Under the pieces are notes generated by a model. That model made no database searches. It was not told where the DNA came from and saw nothing but the letters and a program-made list of their open reading frames with translations. Positions 54,104 through 62,565 of a DNA stretch of 64,000 nt are shown one piece after another. The position numbers were made by a program, and so were the translations under genes. The stretch spans positions 62,001-126,000 of the forward strand of contig NZ_SDEB01000011.1 of the NCBI RefSeq assembly GCF_004522175.1, written 5' to 3'. This stretch comes from Paracoccus ravus. Its GTDB lineage: Bacteria > Pseudomonadota > Alphaproteobacteria > Rhodobacterales > Rhodobacteraceae. Position 1 is the first letter of the stretch. Each line of letters begins with the position of its first letter.

Positions 54104-56392
54104 CTATTCCTTGTGCATGTCGGGTTCCTGACCCAAGACCCTGCGGGCCGCGGCAAGGCCGGTATCGACCTGGCCAAGGATGGATTTCCCCTTGACGAGC
54201 GACAAAGGCGATGCGTCATCGGTCGCGCGCGCAAGGCTGCGGCCATTGGCCTGCAATGCCGCGATCTGCGGATCGGCATGCTTCGTCTCGTCAGGATCCG
54301 CTGCTTCTGGCGAAACCGATCTCGATCTGGCGAGGATATATTTGGACTGCTCTTCGCGCGGCAGGCTTCCGACATTGCCCAGATGCCTGTCGTAATGCCT
54401 TGCCGCCTCGGCCAGCCGACCATTCGCCATCGCGGCCCTGGCCGCGAGCAGATCCGCGTCTGTGCTGCTTTCGTCAGGAAAAAGCCGAAGCGGCGCGCCT
54501 GCCGCTTCGGCCTCGTCGATGAACTTCAGAAGCTGCTGCTGACGTTCGAGATGCGATGGAGAACCGCTGGTCAGATGTTCCGACAAGGCATGTTTGGCCT
54601 TTTCGACTTCGCCCGAATACAGCATCTCCAAGGCCTCGCCGAGAATGATCTCGTCACGCAGAAACGGCGTGCTGGGGCTGCCCGCTGCCAGATCATTCCG
54701 CATCGCCCGATATTCCGCGGCAGCCGCCCGGTGCAGACCGGCTTTGCCCAGCCGCCGCGCCAGATCGTGGCGGCTCACCAGCCATTGGCTGCTGTCGCGC
54801 AGCCCGGCCTCGAGATCGCGCATCAGCGCGGCATATTCGCCCAGATTGACCGCGCCGGAATCGACGGATCTGCCAAGTTTCATCAAAAGCAGCGGCACGC
54901 GCGCGGCGGCCAGTCCCGCCTCTTCCGTGCCCGGATTCTCAAGTATGATGCGGCTCATCACGCGCAGGGCCTCGGGCACCAGGCCCAACTCTTCGGTGAT
55001 GCCGGCATAGCGCGCGCGCAATTGCAGCGAATAGGCGTCGCTGGTCCAATCCGCCACGCTTTCACGCAGAACGACCTGTATCTGCGGCAGCAGGTCAAGC
55101 CCGCCCTCCTGATGCTCCATGACCAGATCTATCAGCTCAAGACGGGCCTGGACCGCAACGATGTCATGGCCCGACATCGCATGCGCGTAGTGATCGAAAG
55201 CCGCTTCCCGATCGCCCCGCAGCTCGTCCAGACGCCCGCTCATCAGGCTGAATTGCGCCGAGCCCGAAAGTCCGGGATCCTGGCTCGCATGCCGCCAAAG
55301 CACCTCGGCAAGCTCGAGGTCGGGGATCTTGACCGCCGCGTCAAAGAGCGACCGGATGGCGGAACTCGCAATGACGGGGGATTGATCGGTCAGGCTGGAA
55401 TGCGCCTTGGCAAGGCTTTGGGCTTCGACCGCCGACCCGTTTCGCAAACGTCCAAGGCTTGCCCAGGGTTCGCTGGTTTCGCCCCCTGCCGCCGGCATCC
55501 CCTCGGACAGCCGGACCATGCCGCCCAGGGCCGAGACCGCATGGGCCTGCAATTCAAGCATCGCCATTTCTGCGGGCTGCGCCAGATGGCGATATTCAAA
55601 AGCCTCTTCGATCGCCATCGCCGCTTCGGGCAGGAACATGCCGCCCAGCAGAATGCGGATATATTCCAGCCGATCGGCAAAACCCGTCCGAGGCGTGGCG
55701 CGCGCCGCCTGAAGGAGGGCCGGAAAGGCGTCGGCGGAAATGTCACTCGTGCGCAGCGTGATCTGCTGCGGCGGGTCTGGCCGGGGTGTTTGGGGTGGCG
55801 GCGCGGGCGGCGGATCACCTGCTGGTTCGGCGATCTGCGCAACCCGCGGCGGGGCCGTTACGACAGGCGGTTCGGCTTGCGGGACCGGAGCGAGCGTGAC
55901 GGTTTCGCGGCTGTCCTTGGGATCTGCGACAAATGCTGGCTCGGGCAATTCGGTCTGGATCGCTACCCGCGGCGCGGCAGGGTCGGGCCGAGATACCGTG
56001 CCATAGGTCAGACCCACCCCGGATCCCGCTGTTCCCCAATTTGCAATTCGCGGCGTCGCCTGCGAAAAACGAAGGATTTCCGAGGGCGATGGCATCGCCC
56101 CTGCCGCGGTGTTCGCAAAACTGCCTGCCCGATACGGCTTTGCTCTAGGGCGCTGCCGCCCAAGTTTCTCGGCCATGCTTTCCGAAAAGCGCAGCAGCGT
56201 CTTTCCGGCGGCCGCGCGTTCTGTGAGGCCTAGCGGGGCCGCAAGCAAGGGATTGGGAGAAGCAGGCGCCGCCCAGACAAGGCATGTGGTGGCCATGAAG
56301 GCCATGGCGGCTGCCGCGCAGAAGACCGGCCCTAAAACCCCGGCACGCCCTGTTCGTTCCGATTCGATCCAAGTCCCGGGAAATGACTGCAA
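54104..56392 (-). CDS. Large periplasmic helical-repeat flagellar protein, MotC-like candidate
   Basis: This open frame has 762 codons. The start is uncertain: TTG at 56392 gives a charged N-terminus before a hydrophobic segment (about 20-42), while ATG at 56305 gives a shorter leader. After the signal come a Pro-rich linker (about 165-210) and some 500 residues of helical repeats like TPR or SEL1 units (for example DREAAFDHYAHAMSGHDIVA). It lies directly upstream of flgE. MotC of rhizobia is also a periplasmic helical-repeat protein, and its chaperone MotE is encoded in this window. I infer a motor role, with no clear sequence match. Confidence 0.65.
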   Translation of the reverse strand: MQSFPGTWIESERTGRAGVLGPVFCAAAAMAFMATTCLVWAAPASPNPLLAAPLGLTERAAAGKTLLRFSESMAEKLGRQRPRAKPYRAGSFANTAAGAMPSPSEILRFSQATPRIANWGTAGSGVGLTYGTVSRPDPAAPRVAIQTELPEPAFVADPKDSRETVTLAPVPQAEPPVVTAPPRVAQIAEPAGDPPPAPPPQTPRPDPPQQITLRTSDISADAFPALLQAARATPRTGFADRLEYIRILLGGMFLPEAAMAIEEAFEYRHLAQPAEMAMLELQAHAVSALGGMVRLSEGMPAAGGETSEPWASLGRLRNGSAVEAQSLAKAHSSLTDQSPVIASSAIRSLFDAAVKIPDLELAEVLWRHASQDPGLSGSAQFSLMSGRLDELRGDREAAFDHYAHAMSGHDIVAVQARLELIDLVMEHQEGGLDLLPQIQVVLRESVADWTSDAYSLQLRARYAGITEELGLVPEALRVMSRIILENPGTEEAGLAAARVPLLLMKLGRSVDSGAVNLGEYAALMRDLEAGLRDSSQWLVSRHDLARRLGKAGLHRAAAAEYRAMRNDLAAGSPSTPFLRDEIILGEALEMLYSGEVEKAKHALSEHLTSGSPSHLERQQQLLKFIDEAEAAGAPLRLFPDESSTDADLLAARAAMANGRLAEAARHYDRHLGNVGSLPREEQSKYILARSRSVSPEAADPDETKHADPQIAALQANGRSLARATDDASPLSLVKGKSILGQVDTGLAAARRVLGQEPDMHKE

Positions 56393-56406
56393 TGAGAAAA
56401 ACCCAG

Positions 56407-56417
56407 TTGCGAAAAAT
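56407..56417 (+). promoter_or_regulatory. Recurrent flagellar intergenic element, copy 5
   Basis: TTGCGAAAAAT lies in the divergent gap between the 762-aa gene and flgF, 67 bases before the flgF start. It is followed by ATAGGAC rather than CTTT. Confidence 0.45.
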
Positions 56418-56484
56418 ATAGGACTGGACTAACTCGGAGGTTGAGTTTGTTCAAGACAATTCTCTAGCTCCGCAGGAGTAGGCC

Positions 56485-57228
56485 ATGGATAATATTGGAT
56501 ATCTGTCGCTGTCGATGGCAGCGATGATGGAACGGGCGACCGATGTGACCGCCAATAATATTGCCAATGCCAATACAGACGGATTTCGCGCGGCAAAGGT
56601 CAGCTTCGATCAAATGGTCACCGACTCGGGCGATTGGGATGATCTCTCTGAGATGGCCTATTCGCTGGATCGTGGGACTTATAACGACATGACGGCTGGG
56701 CCCGTCCTGTTCACGGGGGGTAATCTGGATCTTGCCTTGCAAGGCGAGGCCTATTTCGCTTTCCGGCGTCAGGACGGAGACATCGCCTTTGGTCGAAACG
56801 GCAGCTTCACCCTCACTGCCGAGGGCGATCTTGCCACTGCCGCGGGCGATCTGGTGCTGGATGCCGGGGGAAATGCCGTCAATATCCCGCCCGATGCCGG
56901 GTCTCTGGCCATCGCCGGGGACGGCACGATTTCGACCGAGGCCGGGGTGGTGCTGGGTCAGATCGGCGCGTTCAGCGCCCCGGATATCGCGCAATGGCAG
57001 CCGCTGGATGGAACGATGTTCGCCCCGCGCGAGGGCAATCCGGCCCTGACCCTGTCGCTGGATGCGACGATTTCGCAAGGCTATGTCGAGAAATCGAATG
57101 TCGAGCCGGTGCTTCAGATGACGCAGCTGATCAGCCGTCAGCGCGCTTATGAAAGGGCCATGTCCATGGCTGAAAGCGCCAATGATCTGCGCAGCGAAAC
57201 CCTGCAGCGCCTTGGCCGCAGCAGTTGA
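56485..57228 (+). CDS. flgF: Proximal rod protein FlgF
   Basis: This 247-aa protein starts after AGGAG and has the rod motif ATDVTANNIANANTDGFRAA and the C-terminal QLISRQRAYERAMSMAESAN helix. It is the first gene of the operon flgF-flgG-flgA-flgH plus a FliL-like gene. Confidence 0.94.
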   Translation: MDNIGYLSLSMAAMMERATDVTANNIANANTDGFRAAKVSFDQMVTDSGDWDDLSEMAYSLDRGTYNDMTAGPVLFTGGNLDLALQGEAYFAFRRQDGDIAFGRNGSFTLTAEGDLATAAGDLVLDAGGNAVNIPPDAGSLAIAGDGTISTEAGVVLGQIGAFSAPDIAQWQPLDGTMFAPREGNPALTLSLDATISQGYVEKSNVEPVLQMTQLISRQRAYERAMSMAESANDLRSETLQRLGRSS

Positions 57229-57256
57229 AGAACAAACCTGAGGGGCGGTATTCGAA

Positions 57257-58042
57257 ATGAAAGCACTCGGCACTTCGGCCACGGGCATGCTGGCCCAGCA
57301 GCGCAATGTGGACGTGATTGCGAATAATATCGCGAATGCCAATACCACCGGCTTCAAGGCCGGCAGGGCGGTCTTTTCCGATCTGGTCTATCAGACCATG
57401 TCGCGCGAGGGCGAAATCACCTCGAATGCCGGCACGATGACACCGGTGGCGATGGATATCGGTCTGGGCGTCAGATCCACGGGCGTCATGCGTTTGGCCG
57501 AGCAGGGCGGATTGTCCGAAACGGGCAATGACCTTGATCTGGCCATTGATGGAAAAGGCTTTTTCGTCGTCAATCGGCCCGACGGCACGGTCGCCTATAC
57601 CCGCGCCGGGAATTTCGGCCGATCGGCCGAGGGCGAGATCGTCACCCATGACGGTTTTCAGCTCGATCCGGGCATCGTCATCCCCGAGGGCACACGCGAA
57701 ATCTCGATCTCTGCCACGGGTTTCGTCAGCGCCTATGTCGGGAATGAGACCGAAGCCGAGGTTCTGGGCCAGGTGACCTTGGCGACATTCGTCAACGAGG
57801 CCGGGCTGAAATCCATCGGAGACAATCTGCTGCTCGAAACCGAGGCTTCGGGCGATCCTATTCTGGGCGTCGCCGGGGATGAGGGCTTCGGCGTGATGAT
57901 CCAGAGATATGTCGAAGCGTCAAACGTGGACACGGTCGCGCAAATGACCGCCTTGATCATGGCGCAGCGCACCTACGAGATGAATTCCAAGACCATGACC
58001 GCGGCCGACCAGATGCTGCAAACGGCCAATCAGATACGGTAG
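57257..58042 (+). CDS. flgG: Distal rod protein FlgG
   Basis: This 261-aa protein has NVDVIANNIANANTTGFKAG, the FlgG-typical DLDLAIDGKGFFVV, and a C-terminal TALIMAQRTYEMNSKTMTAA helix. The length matches the family. Confidence 0.95.
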   Translation: MKALGTSATGMLAQQRNVDVIANNIANANTTGFKAGRAVFSDLVYQTMSREGEITSNAGTMTPVAMDIGLGVRSTGVMRLAEQGGLSETGNDLDLAIDGKGFFVVNRPDGTVAYTRAGNFGRSAEGEIVTHDGFQLDPGIVIPEGTREISISATGFVSAYVGNETEAEVLGQVTLATFVNEAGLKSIGDNLLLETEASGDPILGVAGDEGFGVMIQRYVEASNVDTVAQMTALIMAQRTYEMNSKTMTAADQMLQTANQIR

Positions 58043-58048
58043 GATTTC

Positions 58049-58789
58049 ATGAAAGCGCTGGTTCGCGCCACAGCCCTCGCAGGTTTCGCTCTGGCGGGTC
58101 CCGGTTTTGCCGAAGTCGGATCCATCTTTGACGCATACAGGACCGAGCAACCGTTGCGGCTGGAAGAGCCGGTCGCCAATTTCGTTCAGGACGAGGTCTA
58201 TGCGGCGATTGCCGCCATGCCCTTGCTGCCTTCGGATGTCGAAATCGCGATCGAGCTGGATGCCGGACCCCAAGCCCACGCCATTCGCCTGGACCGCTTT
58301 GCCTTCAACACGCGGTCGGGGCGGTTTTCCGCGCTGGCCGTATCGGGCAGCGGGACTGCCACGGCCATACATGGGCAGGCAAGACTGACCGTTCCGACGC
58401 TCATGCCGTCGCGGCGCATCGCGGCGGGGGAAATCATCTCGGAGGCGGATCTCGCCCTGTTCTCGATCCCGCTTTCCGCAGCCAATATCCATGTGCTTCG
58501 GCATGGCGAGGATATTCTGGGACGCGAAGCAAAGCGCAATCTGCTGCCCGAGCGGCCGATCGACGCGCAATCCCTGACCGAACCTCGCGCCGTTCGGCGC
58601 GGTATGGCGGTGACCATATCGCATCTGGACCGCGGCCTTACGCTTTCCGCCACCGGCAAGGCCCTGCAGGATGGTGCCATCGGAGATGTGATCCGCGTGG
58701 TCAACACCCATTCCAGCAAGACCGTCTATGGCGAAATCACCGGAGACGGCAAAGTCAGGACGCTCGCCGTCCCACCCGCAGTTCAATAG
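58049..58789 (+). CDS. flgA: P-ring assembly chaperone FlgA
   Basis: This 246-aa protein has a signal peptide (MKALVRATALAGFALAGPGF) and a C-terminal SAF-type domain (VPTLMPSRRIAAGEIISEAD, then GDVIRVVNTHSSKTVYGEIT). FlgA helps FlgI assemble in the periplasm. It starts 6 bases after flgG. Confidence 0.92.
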   Translation: MKALVRATALAGFALAGPGFAEVGSIFDAYRTEQPLRLEEPVANFVQDEVYAAIAAMPLLPSDVEIAIELDAGPQAHAIRLDRFAFNTRSGRFSALAVSGSGTATAIHGQARLTVPTLMPSRRIAAGEIISEADLALFSIPLSAANIHVLRHGEDILGREAKRNLLPERPIDAQSLTEPRAVRRGMAVTISHLDRGLTLSATGKALQDGAIGDVIRVVNTHSSKTVYGEITGDGKVRTLAVPPAVQ

Positions 58790-58804
58790 GGCCAGAATTC
58801 CACG

Positions 58805-59539
58805 ATGCTAAAAACGTTTCTCACACAGGCCCCTGCGATAGCTTGTGTCCTGACCTTGGCAGCTTGCGCGACGCCTCCGGGTCAGAAATATCTGGAGCAT
58901 CGGGATCCCTCCGTCGGCAATATCGACGTCTCTGTCACGGCGATCCCCGAGGCGACGGCGGTCACCGTTCCCGTCCCGATCCGGCAACCGCAGCCCGCGC
59001 CCAAGCGGGCCGAGCGCGCCTCGGTCTGGAACAAGGAGAAGGGCGGCTTTTTTGCGGATTACCGCGCCTCGGATGTCGGCGACATTCTCACCATTTTGAT
59101 CGCCATTGATGACGAAGCGAAATTGCGCAATGCCTCGGATCGGTCGCGAAGCTCCGAAAACGAGTTCGAGGGGTCCACCGTCTTTGCCGATCCCCCAGCG
59201 GAAAAGATCCTCGACCTGTCGTCCAGCAGCAGTTCCAACGGGGAAGGCAGCATAAACCGGCAGGAGAAAATCAACCTGAAGGTCGCCGCCATGGTGATCC
59301 AGCGGCTCGCGAATGACAATCTGGTCGTTGCCGGTCGTCAGGAGGTAAAGGTCAACAATGAGTTGCGTGAATTGCGGGTGGCGGGGATCATCCGCCCCTC
59401 GGATATCGGCATGGATAACTCGATCCCCTATGACCGGATTGCCGAGGCGCGCATCACCTATGGCGGCAGAGGGCAGCTTTCCCGCGTGCAGCAGCCGCGC
59501 TACGGCGAAGATGCTCTTGACGTCATCCTGCCCTATTGA
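58805..59539 (+). CDS. flgH: Flagellar L-ring lipoprotein FlgH
   Basis: This 244-aa protein has a lipoprotein signal ending in LTLAAC. The FlgH blocks follow: GFFADYRASDVGDILTILI, INRQEKINLKVAAMVIQRL and NNELRELRVAGIIRPSDIG. It builds the outer-membrane L ring, confirming a Gram-negative flagellum. Confidence 0.95.
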   Translation: MLKTFLTQAPAIACVLTLAACATPPGQKYLEHRDPSVGNIDVSVTAIPEATAVTVPVPIRQPQPAPKRAERASVWNKEKGGFFADYRASDVGDILTILIAIDDEAKLRNASDRSRSSENEFEGSTVFADPPAEKILDLSSSSSSNGEGSINRQEKINLKVAAMVIQRLANDNLVVAGRQEVKVNNELRELRVAGIIRPSDIGMDNSIPYDRIAEARITYGGRGQLSRVQQPRYGEDALDVILPY

Positions 59540-59551
59540 GGGGGGTCGCGC

Positions 59552-59971
59552 ATGGTTAAGGGCGCGCAGTCGCTGCGCAGCAGGCTGAATATTGCATTTC
59601 TGGCGCTGGTGATCGGGGTCGCGTTCTTCTTTCTGGGCAAGACCGTCTCGCCTTTGGGGCACGCCGAGCGACTTGACGAGTCCAGCGCTGCGGCTGATCG
59701 GCAAGGCATCGATCTGGGGCGTTTCGCGATCAATATTCCCGGCAGAACCAAGCCGCTCGTCGTCGCCGCCGAGGTGATGATCGACGAATCCGCGGCACCG
59801 TCGCAGGCGCGGATGCGCGACGGCCTGCAGGGGCTGATACATCAGGTTCTCGCGATGCCGGTGGTCACAGCGGAAGGTTTCAGCACGGAACGTCTCAGGC
59901 TCGCGATCCTGTCCATCGCGGAGGAAAACATGCCCTGGATCAAGGATGTGACGCTTGCCGAACTGAACTGA
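59552..59971 (+). CDS. FliL-like single-pass membrane protein
   Basis: This 139-aa protein has a basic N-terminus, a membrane helix (about 12-32) and a periplasmic domain of about 100 residues. It lies 12 bases after flgH, the place fliL occupies in rhizobial clusters, and its topology matches FliL. The C-terminus (MPWIKDVTLAELN) only loosely resembles the FliL end. A separate, better fliL exists at 39.7-40.2 kb, so this may be a paralogue with a distinct role. Confidence 0.6.
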   Translation: MVKGAQSLRSRLNIAFLALVIGVAFFFLGKTVSPLGHAERLDESSAAADRQGIDLGRFAINIPGRTKPLVVAAEVMIDESAAPSQARMRDGLQGLIHQVLAMPVVTAEGFSTERLRLAILSIAEENMPWIKDVTLAELN

Positions 59972-60149
59972 TCCATAGCCGTGGCCGCGCTTAGGGATGC
60001 GACCCTATTGTCGGCCAATGCGGTATGAGCCTGCGATGGCACCGCTGCAATCAGGAAGGCAAACTTGCCGGTTCTTTCAATTGCGGCAAAGGGACAGGGA
60101 TTCCCTTCGGCGAGGCGGTTCCCGGCGATACGGACATGGGAGCAGCCCT

Positions 60150-60470
60150 TGGGGTTGCGTTTGCGCCGTGACAGCGATCGCCGTTCCGTGGAGATCCAAC
60201 TGGACCGGCGCATCCAGCGTCTGGGCGCGCGCTATCTGCGGCCCGATCAGCACCGGTTGGCAGGATGTCCGCATCCTGCGCGATGTGATCCCGCCTTGGC
60301 TCCATTTCCGTTACACTCTGCTTCAGAACGGTCGCGCGCTGCAGCGGGGCGAGGCAAGGCTATCCGATCTCGACTATCTCTCGGAACCGCGGGCACGGGC
60401 GATAGCGAGAGGCTGATCCACGAAAGGCTTTGCTCGACGATTGGTTTCGCAAATCCCTTGACCATGGGCG
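60150..60470 (+). pseudogene. DUF3016-family protein, frameshifted remnant
   Basis: Blocks typical of DUF3016 proteins appear in order but in three different frames: LDRRIQRLGARYLRPDQ, then WQDVRILRDVIPPWLHFRYT with GEARLSDLDYL, then ERLIHERL, and finally LLDDWFRKSLDHG. The signal-peptide end is not recognisable. At least three frame changes show the gene is dead. The intact protein would be a small exported protein of unknown function. Confidence 0.65.
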
Positions 60471-60491
60471 CGCAACGGATCTTGAGCGGGT

Positions 60492-61160
60492 TTACCGCCG
60501 CGCGTCCCGGCCGCCGCAGGGCGTTTGCCCGCCACGGCGTCGGAAAAAGAGCGGCTTGAGCACCCTGAGGTCGAACAGCACACCACCTGTCGCCGCAAGG
60601 ACCGCCACGCAAAGCAGCACCTTGGAAAAGCTGCCCATCGCCCCCTCGATCTGGAGGGCGTGTATGATCGTGGCCAGGACGACGGCAAATGCCATGGCGT
60701 TATGGATCAGGCGCCAGGCCGCATATCGGATGCCGAGGCGCCGGCGCAGCAGGACCAGCAGGGCCGTCGCGACGATCCCCAAGAGCGCCACGACCCCATA
60801 GACCGAGAAGGGCGTGGGCGAGGCCAGCAAAAGCGCATCCAGCGTGTCTTCGGGGCTGGTGAGGTAAAGCCCTCCGACATGGAGCAGGGCTAGGATCACG
60901 ATGGCGGAGCCCGCACGTCGATGCCAAAGCCGCGCGGCGGCGATGCCGATTGCGGGCAGGTATCCGGCGGCCAGCAGCGCCTGGAACAGCATCAGCGACA
61001 GGCAGAAGATTCCCGCGAACCCACCAAGGATATAGGCGATGCCGCGATAGGCCAGATATGGGCTTGTCGCAGCAATAAGAATGGGACCAATCGCGATGGC
61101 CGAGAGTGCGAACCAGATCGAGGCCGCATAAAGCGGATTTCTCCCCTTGGCGAGGGGCAA
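60492..61160 (-). CDS. Ferric-reductase-like haem membrane protein
   Basis: This protein of about 222 aa (TTG start at 61160 is likely; the frame is open further upstream) has six or so membrane helices. Two histidine pairs are spaced 14 residues apart, H-x13-H, in LWHRRAGSAIVILALLHVGG and RLIHNAMAFAVVLATIIHAL. This is the bis-haem pattern of the ferric reductase/MsrQ/NOX superfamily. No FAD or NAD domain is attached, so it must receive electrons from quinones or another protein. It starts 4 bases after the intradiol-dioxygenase-like gene, which suggests it serves that protein. Confidence 0.75.
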   Translation of the reverse strand: MPLAKGRNPLYAASIWFALSAIAIGPILIAATSPYLAYRGIAYILGGFAGIFCLSLMLFQALLAAGYLPAIGIAAARLWHRRAGSAIVILALLHVGGLYLTSPEDTLDALLLASPTPFSVYGVVALLGIVATALLVLLRRRLGIRYAAWRLIHNAMAFAVVLATIIHALQIEGAMGSFSKVLLCVAVLAATGGVLFDLRVLKPLFFRRRGGQTPCGGRDARR

Positions 61161-61164
61161 GGTC

Positions 61165-61662
61165 TCAGGCCGATGCCAGGACAAAATCCGCGCGGACCGA
61201 GCGGTCTTTGGGGCTTGGCATGACCGGGCGCAGAAACACGGTCTGGAATGCCCCGTCATCATAGGCCAGATGGGCATGGGGCTGGCCGAAATTCGGCACG
61301 ATCTGCATCATCTCAAGCTGGAAGCTGCCATCGGGGCGGGTCAGGACGCTGCCGTGATTGCGACGGTCACGTTCTCCGCCCAGAGTGGTTGCGGCCCAGA
61401 TCTGGACGCGGATATTGCCGAGCGCAGCGCCATCCTGGGCCCGGCGAACCGTCCCGAAGACCAGAAAACCCGACCCGAGGCTTTCGACCAGCGGGGCGTT
61501 GGGGCGATAATTGTTACTGCCGCCCCGCATCGACGGGGTCGGTGCAATGCCCCGGGCCTGCGCCGGCGATAATAAGGCCATCGGCCCTTGCAACAGCACG
61601 GCGCCACCAAGGATGCCAGTGGTCGCCAGAACGTGGCGGCGTGTTCGGAATATGTGGCTCAT
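61165..61662 (-). CDS. Tat-exported intradiol-dioxygenase-like protein
   Basis: The ATG at 61662 (MSHIFRTRRHVLATTGILGG) gives 165 aa with a twin-arginine leader to about residue 36. The mature part has the small beta-sandwich of intradiol ring-cleavage dioxygenases, with NNYRPNAP and GQPHAHLAYDDG as likely iron-ligand regions (Tyr; two His). It is shorter than catechol or protocatechuate dioxygenases and lacks their linker domain. A catalytic role is unproven. It is coupled to the haem membrane protein downstream. Confidence 0.75.
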   Translation of the reverse strand: MSHIFRTRRHVLATTGILGGAVLLQGPMALLSPAQARGIAPTPSMRGGSNNYRPNAPLVESLGSGFLVFGTVRRAQDGAALGNIRVQIWAATTLGGERDRRNHGSVLTRPDGSFQLEMMQIVPNFGQPHAHLAYDDGAFQTVFLRPVMPSPKDRSVRADFVLASA

Positions 61663-62565
61663 GCGATCGATCCGTGCGGATTGCTCGGCCCGGCGGAACT
61701 GGTCCTGTGCCAGCCGACCTTTCGGAAAGGATACACCATGCCCGAGGCGCCCGGGCGCACAATGCCGTGACAGGGGAAGCCGTTCGGGACAGGGGGCCGC
61801 AAGACAGGATCGCCTTGCGATCAAAGCTCACAACCTCATAGCACTCCGCGTCGCGTGCAGGAAGCGCGATCATATGGAACGAAAAGCCGGCCCCTGCCGC
61901 AGAGTACCGCTCATCGGCAAGCCCCGCGCGATCTGCGTCCCCGATGAGGACTCGCGCGCTGCCAAAAGCCCGTCGATTGCCCCGGCCACGTCGCGTCGTG
62001 CCAATCCTTATACACGTTCCAGCACCAAAATCAGTTCGACAATGATCTCATTCGAGAGAAAACCGGGCTCCACCTCAGTTAACTCCGCAAAATCAGCCTT
62101 TGCACGCGCGGATTGATCCGGCTCATCCTGGACAAGAAAGCCGAGAAGGATATTCAGTATCGACGCCGATCATCCCCGTGGTCATCCCCCTGCTCATCCT
62201 CGTGCGGCGGCCCGCGAGATCGCAGCATGCATCGCGTCGAGGAAAACGGGGGCCTGGCCATCGCGCCGAAGCAGTCCGGCAAGTTCCGCCACATCGCGCA
62301 TCCGCAAGATGCGCAGCTGAGCGTCGTCCAGGATCACCCAGCGGCAAGGATGATCGCCAGACAGGAACGCGACACATTCGGCTGCCCTCGCTTTGATCAC
62401 GCAGGCCTGCCCGATCCTCTTCGGCGTTAATTCCCTCCAATTGCCTTGATAAGTTCATTTTCCTGTTCAAATGTATGATTTCGAGCGGCATTGTCCGCCT
62501 GTATCACTCGGCCTATTTCCGTTCCCAGTTCATCCAGCACCGGTTTTCGATAACGAGGTCAGGAC
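61663..62565. other. 900-base gap without a convincing gene
   Basis: Several short frames exist on both strands. The most protein-like is a 68-codon minus-strand frame from a GTG at 62400 to 62194 (HPCRWVILDDAQLRILRMRD). A neighbouring frame then encodes an acidic tail (PHEDEQGDDHGDDRRRY), so a frameshifted small gene is possible. No ribosome site at a proper distance supports it. Confidence 0.35.

Noticed and set aside
59842-60213. Minus-strand frame with a signal-peptide-like stretch
   Set aside because: It overlaps the well-supported FliL-like gene and has no plausible start or mature domain.
62194-62400. Minus-strand 68-codon frame that looks protein-like
   Set aside because: GTG start without a properly spaced ribosome site and no family match; mentioned in the gap entry but not called as a gene.
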